From Orlajensenia leifsoniae (lineage in GTDB: Bacteria; Actinomycetota; Actinomycetes; Actinomycetales; Microbacteriaceae), in contig NZ_SPQZ01000002.1 in the NCBI RefSeq assembly GCF_004570845.1, positions 310,001 through 374,000 on the forward strand: 64,000 bases of DNA, read 5' to 3'. Under the pieces are notes generated by a model. It was not told where the DNA came from. It searched no databases and saw nothing but the letters and a program-made list of their open reading frames with translations. How positions within the stretch are numbered: position 1 is the stretch's first letter; the number at the start of each line of letters is the position of its first letter. Below are positions 55,587 to 64,000 of the stretch, one piece after another. A program made the translations under genes and the position numbers.

Positions 55587-56354
55587 ATGGTTCGCGACTC
55601 ACATCACGCGGCGTCCTTCGGCGAGAACGCCGGCGGCTACGACGCGCATCGGCCCTCCTATCCACTCGAGACCGTCCGCTGGCTGATCGGCGGAGGCGAG
55701 GGGGCGTCGGGCGATGCCCCGGGCGATCTCGAGGTGCTGGATCTCGGCGCCGGGACCGGCAAGCTCACCGAGCGGCTCGTCGAGCTCGCGGCATCCGTCA
55801 CCGCCGTCGATCCCTCGCCCGAGATGCTCGAGGTCCTGGGCGAGCGGATGCCGCACGTGCGCACTCTCGTCGGCTCGGCCGAGGCGATCCCACTGCCCGA
55901 CGACTCGGTCGATCTCGTGACAGTGGCCCAGGCCTGGCACTGGGTCGACCCTGAGGCCGCGACGCGGGAGGTGCTGCGCGTCCTCCGACCCGACGGGCGT
56001 CTGGCGCTGATCTGGAACACCCGCGACGACACGATCCCGTGGGTCGACGCGCTGTCCGCCGCGATGCACCGCGGGTTGCACGAGGCGACAGCGTTCCACC
56101 CGACGCTCGGCGCCGGGCTCGAGCTGACGGCCAAGAGGGAGGAGCGGTGGATGTCCCGCACCACCCGCCAGGGCCTGCTCGAGCTCGCGACGACGCGCAG
56201 CTACTACCTCACAGCCTCGGCGGAAGAGCGCTCGGCGATGCTGGAACGGATCGAGAGCGTTCTCGATTCCCACCCCGAGACCCGGGCGCCCGAGATCCTG
56301 CTGCCGTACGTCACCGAGGCCTGGATCGCCGAACCGTGGGTTCCCGGATGCTGA
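55587..56354 (+). CDS. Class I SAM-dependent methyltransferase
   Basis: The 255-residue protein has motif I VLDLGAGTGKLTERLVELAA, motif II VTAVDPSPEMLEVLGERMP and the later DLVTVAQAWHWVDPEAATRE, typical of the methyltransferase type 11 (UbiE-like) group; the AWHW segment is common in the subgroup related to yeast Crg1 and Tmt1. The substrate is unknown. It starts 10 bp after the exported-protein gene and is followed by coaE 40 bp later. Confidence 0.88.
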   Translation: MVRDSHHAASFGENAGGYDAHRPSYPLETVRWLIGGGEGASGDAPGDLEVLDLGAGTGKLTERLVELAASVTAVDPSPEMLEVLGERMPHVRTLVGSAEAIPLPDDSVDLVTVAQAWHWVDPEAATREVLRVLRPDGRLALIWNTRDDTIPWVDALSAAMHRGLHEATAFHPTLGAGLELTAKREERWMSRTTRQGLLELATTRSYYLTASAEERSAMLERIESVLDSHPETRAPEILLPYVTEAWIAEPWVPGC

Positions 56355-56381
56355 CCCCGGGTCGCCGAGCGGCCCAGCGAG

Positions 56382-56387
56382 TAGGAT
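56382..56387 (+). promoter_or_regulatory. Putative -10 (TAGGAT) for leaderless coaE
   Basis: TAGGAT ends 7 nt before the coaE GTG (56395); no ribosome site is present in the gap. Confidence 0.45.
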
Positions 56388-56394
56388 CACGACT

Positions 56395-57009
56395 GTGTAC
56401 CTCATCGGACTGACAGGCGGAATCGCCTCAGGCAAATCGACCATCGCACGGCGTCTCGTGGAGCACGGTGCCGTGCACATCGACGCCGACCAACTGGCAC
56501 GCAAGGTCGTCGAGCCCGGAACCGAGGGGCTGGCCCAGATCCGTGAGGCCTTCGGCGACGCTGTACTCGCTCCAGACGGCTCCCTTGACCGGAAAGCTCT
56601 CAGCGAACTGGTGTTCTCGGACGCCGCGGCTCTCGATCGGCTGAACGGCATCGTGCACCCCTTGGTGCGTGAGCTGTCGGGTCGTCTGTTCGCCGCAGCC
56701 GACGCCGCGAGGCCCAACGCGGTCGTGGTCTACGACGTTCCCCTGCTCGTCGAGGCCGAGCTGGATCATCCGTTCGACCTCGTCGTCGTGGCCCATGCCA
56801 CGAAGAAGACCAGGGCGGAGCGTCTCGTCGACATCCGCGGCTTCTCCGAGGAGCACGCGCAGGCCCGAATCGACGCGCAGGCGTCCGACACCCAGCGCCT
56901 CTCGATCGCCGACGTCGTGATCGACACCGACGGCACGCTGGGCCACACCGTCAGTCAGACCGACGCGCTCTGGGCACGGATTCGCGAGGAGCTGGCCGCT
57001 CGGGGCTAG
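56395..57009 (+). CDS. coaE: Dephospho-CoA kinase
   Basis: Last step of CoA synthesis. The 204 residues open with the P-loop [20 protein letters not shown], then [36 protein letters not shown] and the lid segment [20 protein letters not shown]. The C-terminal UPF0157 extension found in mycobacterial CoaE is absent. GTG start, probably leaderless. The rpsA...coaE...uvrB order is conserved with Mycobacterium. Confidence 0.96.
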   Translation: MYLIGLTGGIASGKSTIARRLVEHGAVHIDADQLARKVVEPGTEGLAQIREAFGDAVLAPDGSLDRKALSELVFSDAAALDRLNGIVHPLVRELSGRLFAAADAARPNAVVVYDVPLLVEAELDHPFDLVVVAHATKKTRAERLVDIRGFSEEHAQARIDAQASDTQRLSIADVVIDTDGTLGHTVSQTDALWARIREELAARG

Positions 57010-57075
57010 ACCGCTTCCGCGGCGCCTGTCCGCCGTCAGCGGACCCCACCCGGCCGAAGTGTCGGTGGGCGAACC

Positions 57076-57081
57076 TAGACT
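57076..57081 (+). promoter_or_regulatory. Putative -10 (TAGACT) for leaderless uvrB
   Basis: TAGACT ends 7 nt before ATG 57089. I looked for a LexA-type SOS box around it and found none. Confidence 0.45.
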
Positions 57082-57088
57082 TGAAACC

Positions 57089-59152
57089 ATGCAACCGACA
57101 CGTTCCGTGCGCCCTTTCGAGGTTATCAGCGAGTACACGCCGAGCGGCGACCAGCCGACGGCGATCGCCGAGCTGGCGGGCCGTATCAACGCGGGCGAGA
57201 CCGATGTGGTGCTGCTCGGCGCCACGGGGACCGGCAAGTCGGCGACGACAGCCTGGCTCATCGAGCAGGTGCAGCGACCCACTCTCGTGCTCGCGCACAA
57301 CAAGACGCTGGCAGCGCAGCTCGCGAACGAGTTCCGCGAGCTCATGCCGAACAACGCCGTCGAGTACTTCGTCTCGTACTACGACTACTACCAGCCCGAG
57401 GCCTACGTTCCGCAGACCGACACCTTCATCGAGAAGGACTCGTCGGTCAACGCCGAGGTCGAGCGCCTGCGCCACTCCACCACGAACTCACTGCTGAGCC
57501 GACGCGACGTCATCGTGGTCTCCACGGTGTCGTGCATCTACGGCCTCGGCACGCCCGACGAGTACATGAACGCGATGATGGCGCTGCAGGTGGGGCAGCG
57601 GGTCGACCGCGACTGGCTCATCCGCAAGTTCGTCTCGATGCAGTACCAGCGCAACGACGTCGACTTCTCGCGCGGCAACTTCAGGGTGCGGGGCGACACC
57701 ATCGAGATCATCCCCATGTACGAGGAGCTGGCGATCCGCATCGAGATGTTCGGTGACGAGATCGAGGCGCTCTACAGCCTGCATCCGCTCACCGGCGACA
57801 TCGTGCGCAAGCTCGACGCTGTCGCCGTGTTCCCCGGATCCCACTACGTGGCGTCGACGGATGTCATGCAGCGAGCCATCGGCACGATCCAGACCGAACT
57901 GCACGAGCGACTCATCGAGCTCGAGCGGGAGGGCAAGCTGCTCGAGGCCCAGCGCCTGCGCATGCGCACGTCCTTCGACCTCGAGATGATGGAGCAGATC
58001 GGCTTCTGCTCCGGCATCGAGAACTACTCGCGGCACATCGACGCACGCGCGCCGGGGGAGGCCCCGCACTGCCTGCTCGACTACTTCCCCGACGACTTCC
58101 TGGTCGTCATCGACGAGTCGCACGTGACGGTTCCGCAGATCGGCGCCATGTACGAGGGCGACTCCTCGCGCAAGCGCACCCTGGTCGAGCACGGCTTCCG
58201 CCTGCCGAGCGCCCTCGACAACAGGCCGCTCAAGTGGAACGAGTTCAAGGAACGCGTCGGCCAGACCGTCTACCTCTCGGCCACCCCCGGCCGCTACGAG
58301 ATGGGCATCGCCGACGGCGTCGTCGAGCAGATCATCCGTCCGACAGGTCTCGTCGACCCGCAGATCGTCGTGAAGCCGTCCAAGGGCCAGATCGACGACC
58401 TGCTCGAGGAGATCCGCCTGCGTGCGGCCAAGGACGAGCGCATCCTGGTCACGACACTGACCAAGAAGATGGCGGAGGAGCTCACCGACTTCCTCACCGA
58501 GGCCGGGGTGCGGGTCCGTTATCTGCACTCGGATGTCGACACGCTTCGTCGCGTCGAGCTGCTGACCGAACTCCGGGCCGGCGTCTACGACGTGCTCGTC
58601 GGAATCAACCTGCTGCGTGAAGGGCTCGACCTCCCCGAGGTGTCCCTGGTGGCGATCCTGGATGCCGACAAGGAGGGCTTCCTCAGGTCGTCGACCTCGC
58701 TTATCCAGACCATCGGTCGCGCCGCCCGCAACGTCTCCGGCGAGGTGCACATGTACGCCGACGTGATGACGGACTCCATGGCGAAGGCCATCGAGGAGAC
58801 CACCCGCCGACGCGAGCGGCAGGTCGAGTACAACACCCTCAACGGCATCGACCCGACTCCACTGCGCAAGCGCATCGCCGACATCACCGACGTGCTCCAG
58901 CGCGAGGAGGCGGACACGGCGGAGCTGCTTCGTGGCCGTGATGCCCGCAAGAAGGCGCCGACGCCCAACCTGCGGCGCGAGGGCATCGCCGCCGCCGGGG
59001 CGAATCAGCTCGAGGACCTCATCGCCGACCTCAACTCGCAGATGCTCGAGGCTGCCGGGGAGCTCAAGTTCGAGCTCGCCGGGCGGCTCCGCGATGAGCT
59101 CTCCGACCTGAAGCGCGAGTTGCGCCAGATGGAGAAGGCCGGCCACATCTGA
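57089..59152 (+). CDS. uvrB: Excinuclease ABC subunit B
   Basis: Damage-verifying helicase-like subunit of nucleotide excision repair. The 687 residues show Walker [21 protein letters not shown], the beta-hairpin [20 protein letters not shown], the DESH box in [20 protein letters not shown], motif [22 protein letters not shown] and a C-terminal UVR motif (about 650-685) that binds UvrA and UvrC. ATG 57089 is preferred over an upstream in-frame GTG at 57059 because of the promoter hexamer and the family start. Confidence 0.97.
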   Translation: MQPTRSVRPFEVISEYTPSGDQPTAIAELAGRINAGETDVVLLGATGTGKSATTAWLIEQVQRPTLVLAHNKTLAAQLANEFRELMPNNAVEYFVSYYDYYQPEAYVPQTDTFIEKDSSVNAEVERLRHSTTNSLLSRRDVIVVSTVSCIYGLGTPDEYMNAMMALQVGQRVDRDWLIRKFVSMQYQRNDVDFSRGNFRVRGDTIEIIPMYEELAIRIEMFGDEIEALYSLHPLTGDIVRKLDAVAVFPGSHYVASTDVMQRAIGTIQTELHERLIELEREGKLLEAQRLRMRTSFDLEMMEQIGFCSGIENYSRHIDARAPGEAPHCLLDYFPDDFLVVIDESHVTVPQIGAMYEGDSSRKRTLVEHGFRLPSALDNRPLKWNEFKERVGQTVYLSATPGRYEMGIADGVVEQIIRPTGLVDPQIVVKPSKGQIDDLLEEIRLRAAKDERILVTTLTKKMAEELTDFLTEAGVRVRYLHSDVDTLRRVELLTELRAGVYDVLVGINLLREGLDLPEVSLVAILDADKEGFLRSSTSLIQTIGRAARNVSGEVHMYADVMTDSMAKAIEETTRRRERQVEYNTLNGIDPTPLRKRIADITDVLQREEADTAELLRGRDARKKAPTPNLRREGIAAAGANQLEDLIADLNSQMLEAAGELKFELAGRLRDELSDLKRELRQMEKAGHI

Positions 59153-59198
59153 TCTCGCCCTGAGGTTCTTCTGGCGAGGTCGTTGTGGGGCGGGTCGC

Positions 59199-59271
59199 GG
59201 TGGGGCGGCTCTGCCGAAGTCCCGCCCAAGGATGCCCACCGAACCCCGGACTTCGGCAGAGCCGCCCCACC
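59199..59271. repeat. 73-bp palindromic element, copy A
   Basis: Perfect 24-bp arms (59199-59222 and 59248-59271; core GGGGCGGCTCTGCCGAAGTC) flank a 25-nt loop (59223-59247). Its reverse complement matches copy C at 72 of 73 positions. It begins 47 bp after uvrB and may double as its terminator. A second small hairpin (CGCTCGC-TTC-GCGAGCG, 59271-59287) abuts it, followed by G-runs at 59291-59312. Confidence 0.92.
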
Positions 59272-59368
59272 GCTCGCTTCGCGAGCGAGTGGGGGCGAGT
59301 GGGGCGAGGGGGATGTGGAACCGAGGAGAGCTGAAGTGCCGCTCTCGCCGCGACTGGCGCCTACGCCG

Positions 59369-59827
59369 TCAGCCGCGCTGGAGGGCCGAGCGGGCCCTGG
59401 TCGCGTCGACGCCGAGCCTGGAGAGCAGCGCGGCGGCCGGGTCGGGCGCGGGCCGCTCGAGGAGGGCCAGCACGAGGTGGCTGAGCTCGATCCGCCTCGA
59501 CCGTTCCACGACCGCGTACTCGAGCGTCCGCTTCATCACGACCTTGCCTCCGGCGGTGAGGCGGGGCCGCGGAGTTCCGACGGCGTGGACCAGCGGCCCG
59601 TAGGCGGCGACATCGACGCCGATCTGCGCGAGCGCCTCTCGATCCGCGGCATCGGCCGCAGTCTCGGCGGTTGCCGCGTCGACGCCCAGCGCCGACGCGA
59701 TCCCGTCGTCGGCGAGGGCGGCCAGGAGCAGATGCTCGGTTCCGAGTCGTCGGTCGCCGCGACGGCCGGCGACCTCGACGGACCGCACCACGGTGTTCCT
59801 CGCCTCCACTGCGAATCGCTCAAACAT
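59369..59827 (-). CDS. Clp N-terminal-domain protein (no ATPase)
   Basis: A 152-residue protein made of two Clp_N-type helical repeats: MFERFAVEARNTVVRSVEVA with GTEHLLLAALADDG, and VVMKRTLEYAVVERSRRIEL with SHLVLALLERPAPDPA. In ClpA and ClpC this domain binds adaptors and substrates; here no AAA+ module follows, so it may act as an adaptor, decoy or partner of the HTH protein. Its ATG overlaps the upstream HTH gene by 8 bp, so the two are co-translated. Pairs like this occur in other Actinobacteria; their role is not established. Confidence 0.85.
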   Translation of the reverse strand: MFERFAVEARNTVVRSVEVAGRRGDRRLGTEHLLLAALADDGIASALGVDAATAETAADAADREALAQIGVDVAAYGPLVHAVGTPRPRLTAGGKVVMKRTLEYAVVERSRRIELSHLVLALLERPAPDPAAALLSRLGVDATRARSALQRG

Positions 59828-60029
59828 GACGTTCCTCCTTCGCGTACTTGGTGTGCACGGACTGGCGGGTGACGCCGAGAGCGTCGCCGATCTGCTCCCA
59901 TGACCATCCGGCTGCGCGTGCTGCGGCCACGTGGGTGGCTTCGACGCGCTCGGCGAGCCTGTGCAGTGCCAGCACAGCCCGCAGACCGGTCGCCGGGTCC
60001 ACCGCCTCGGTCTTCTCTTCCTTGTCCAT
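59820..60029 (-). CDS. Small helix-turn-helix DNA-binding protein
   Basis: The 69-residue protein has an N-terminal helix (LRAVLALHRLAERVEATHVA) and a C-terminal HTH of the sigma-70 region 4/helix-turn-helix type, WSWEQIGDALGVTRQSVHTK (about residues 42-61). ATG 60029 is chosen because a near-perfect promoter (TTGACA, 17 bp, CAGACT) ends 6 nt upstream. A start at 60077 would place the promoter inside the gene. It is followed by the ClpN gene with an 8-bp overlap. Likely an autoregulator, since TCAGTT-containing repeats cover its promoter. Confidence 0.85.
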   Translation of the reverse strand: MDKEEKTEAVDPATGLRAVLALHRLAERVEATHVAAARAAGWSWEQIGDALGVTRQSVHTKYAKEERHV

Positions 60030-60032
60030 GCC

Positions 60033-60076
60033 GTCAGTCTGAACTGACAGATCGCCTTTGTCAACTGAAACTGACA
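60033..60076 (-). promoter_or_regulatory. HTH-clpN promoter with operator-like repeats
   Basis: On the reverse strand: TTGACA (60059-60064), 17-bp spacer, CAGACT (60036-60041), then 6 nt to the ATG, predicting a leaderless mRNA. Two 18-bp elements, TGTCAGTTTCAGTTGACA (60059-60076) and CTGTCAGTTCAGACTGAC (60033-60050), cover the -35 and the -10. Together they contain TCAGTT three times and each has dyad symmetry (TGTCA/TGACA and GTCAGT/ACTGAC). Confidence 0.7.
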
Positions 60077-60100
60077 TGACGTTCCACGGAACACATGAGT

Positions 60101-60173
60101 GTCGAGGGCGGGATCGTCGAGGTCGGGGTTCGGTGGGCATCCTTGGGCGGACCTCGAGGATCCCGCCCTCGAC
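60101..60173. repeat. 73-bp palindromic element, copy B (variant stem)
   Basis: Arms at 60101-60124 and 60150-60173 pair with one mismatch and extend 2 bp further out (60099-60175). The loop 60125-60149 is identical to the copy C loop and to the complement of the copy A loop. Arm sequence differs from A and C (for example GATCGTCGAGGTC for CTCTGTCGAAGTC), and nearly all changes are matched on the other arm. Confidence 0.92.
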
Positions 60174-60194
60174 ACGACCCTGCACCACGTCAGT

Positions 60195-60267
60195 GGTGGG
60201 GCGGCTCTGTCGAAGTCCGGGGTTCGGTGGGCATCCTTGGGCGGGACTTCGGCAGAGCCGCCCCACC
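60195..60267. repeat. 73-bp palindromic element, copy C
   Basis: Arms 60195-60218 and 60244-60267 pair with a single G-T, extend 2 bp outward (60193-60269) and flank the invariant 25-nt loop at 60219-60243. It is inverted relative to copy A. It ends 64 bp before the uvrA -10. Confidence 0.92.
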
Positions 60268-60331
60268 ACGCTCGGGGGCTCCGTTCGCTGTGGGCACGTG
60301 CCGCTCGGGGAAGAGTGTCAGTGGGGCCTCG

Positions 60332-60337
60332 TAGACT
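60332..60337 (+). promoter_or_regulatory. Putative -10 (TAGACT) for leaderless uvrA
   Basis: TAGACT, the same hexamer as before uvrB, ends 6 nt before GTG 60344. No SOS box was recognised. Confidence 0.45.
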
Positions 60338-60343
60338 TTCAGG

Positions 60344-63247
<2,904 letters not shown>

Positions 63248-63252
63248 GGCCC

Positions 63253-64000
63253 ATGGCGAACGTCCTGTCGTACCGACCGAAGGCGGGGGAGATCCCCACG
63301 CAACCGGGCGTCTACCGCTTCCGTGACGCCACCGGCCGGGTGCTCTACGTCGGCAAGGCGAAGAACCTCCGGGCGCGTCTCAGCAACTACTTCGCGCCGC
63401 TGCACACCCTGCACGAACGCACCCGCCGCATGGTCACGACGGCCGCGGGCGTCGAGTGGACCGTCGTCGGCAACGAGGTGGAGGCGCTCCAGCTCGAGTT
63501 CACCTGGATCAAGGAGTTCGATCCGCCGTTCAACGTCATGTTCAAGGACGACAAGTCCTATCCCTACATGGCGGTGACCCTCGGCGAGGAGGCGCCGCGG
63601 GTGCTGGTCACCCGCAACACCAAGATCCGAGGGGCGCGCTACTTCGGGCCGTATCCGAAGAAGTGGGCCGTCGACGAGGTCATCGAGCTGATGATCAAGG
63701 CGTTCCCCATCCGCACCTGCAAGGACTCGGACTACAAGCGGGCCATGCAGTCGGGCAAGCCGTGCTTCGCCGGCCAGATCGGCCGCTGCTTCGGGCCGTG
63801 CTCGGGCAAGGTCACCATCGAGGAGCATCGCGAGGCCGTCAAGAGGTTCGTCTCCTTCATGGCCAACCAGGACCGCCGCATGGTCGCAGAGCTCACGCAG
63901 GAGATGAAGGCGGCATCCGAGGAGCAGAACTACGAGCTCGCCGCACGCCGTCGCGACCAGGTCGTCGCCCTCGAGGCCGTGCTCGAGAAGAGCGCCGTCG
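63253..64000 (+). CDS. uvrC: Excinuclease ABC subunit C, 3' end outside window
   Basis: Makes both incisions in excision repair. About 249 codons are visible and the frame is open at the window edge. The GIY-YIG nuclease domain is at residues about 15-95 ([20 protein letters not shown], then [10 protein letters not shown]), followed by the cysteine-containing region [20 protein letters not shown] and GRCFGPCSG, and a UVR motif (about 215-248, [20 protein letters not shown]). The ATG lies 5 bp after uvrA, so the two are co-transcribed. Confidence 0.96.
   Translation, partial: MANVLSYRPKAGEIPTQPGVYRFRDATGRVLYVGKAKNLRARLSNYFAPLHTLHERTRRMVTTAAGVEWTVVGNEVEALQLEFTWIKEFDPPFNVMFKDDKSYPYMAVTLGEEAPRVLVTRNTKIRGARYFGPYPKKWAVDEVIELMIKAFPIRTCKDSDYKRAMQSGKPCFAGQIGRCFGPCSGKVTIEEHREAVKRFVSFMANQDRRMVAELTQEMKAASEEQNYELAARRRDQVVALEAVLEKSAV

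Larger units (their letters stand above)
60030..60343. other. Non-coding interval between the HTH gene and uvrA
   Basis: This 314-bp stretch holds no supportable gene. From left to right it contains the HTH promoter and operator-like repeats (60033-60076), palindromic copies B and C (60101-60173 and 60195-60267) and the uvrA -10 (60332-60337). Short frames across it are translations of the palindromes. Confidence 0.8.

Noticed and set aside
57010-57088. LexA (SOS) box upstream of uvrB, and likewise upstream of uvrA at 60268-60343
   Set aside because: No TCGAAC-N4-GTTCGA-like dyad was found in either interval.

Overview
The window is a continuous stretch of high-GC chromosome (roughly 70% GC by eye) with very dense gene packing, many ATGA/TGATG stop-start overlaps and frequent GTG starts. 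Gene content and order are those of an actinobacterium, and details such as the fused mIHF-guanylate kinase and the frequent GGATGCC motif point to the family Microbacteriaceae; genus cannot be named from the sequence alone. No insertion sequence, prophage, CRISPR array or replication origin was seen. Almost all of the window is conserved housekeeping DNA whose order parallels the Mycobacterium tuberculosis pyr, his-trp, polA-rpsA-coaE and uvr regions.

Layout: (1) 1-2.45 kb, end of a shikimate/translation cluster: aroB (5' end missing), aroQ, efp, nusB, closed by strong hairpins. (2) 2.5-3.85 kb, a reverse-strand UGT-like glycosyltransferase. (3) 3.9-13.6 kb, the pyrimidine operon pyrR-pyrB-pyrC-(membrane protein)-carA-carB-pyrF, preceded by a PyrR-binding RNA hairpin over the ribosome binding site and running directly into gmk, which carries an N-terminal integration-host-factor domain. 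(4) 13.7-21.5 kb, rpoZ, coaBC, metK, priA, fmt, rsmB, rpe. (5) 21.5-30.2 kb, hisE-hisG-hisF-hisI then trpE-(membrane protein)-(HGxxPAAW protein)-trpC-trpB-trpA and lgt. (6) 30.3-40.4 kb, gltB-gltD, pyk and a phosphoketolase. (7) 40.4-46.9 kb, a more variable stretch: BrkB-like and LtrA-like membrane proteins, two divergent short-chain dehydrogenases, a membrane GAF protein with a 61-residue partner, tRNA-Leu(CAA), the ANTAR regulator pdtaR and a MenI-like thioesterase. (8) 46.9-57 kb, polA, a DUF885 protein, a DUF4166/TIGR01777 pair, rpsA, an exported Thr/Pro-linker protein, a methyltransferase and coaE. (9) 57-64 kb, uvrB, uvrA and the start of uvrC, with a small reverse-strand HTH-ClpN gene pair between uvrB and uvrA.

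The most unusual DNA lies between uvrB and uvrA. Three 73-bp palindromic elements (59199-59271, 60101-60173, 60195-60267) share an identical 25-nt loop. The stem arms of the middle element differ from those of the other two, but nearly every change is matched on the opposite arm. The outer two are inverted relative to one another (72 of 73 positions identical) and bracket the HTH-ClpN pair, giving the look of a small cassette with inverted ends.

A second window-wide pattern is promoter layout. At least eleven genes have a TAGNCT-like -10 hexamer ending 6-8 nt before the start codon, which predicts leaderless mRNAs; genes inside operons instead use overlapping stops and starts. All functions below are assigned from translated motifs and context, without database searches.
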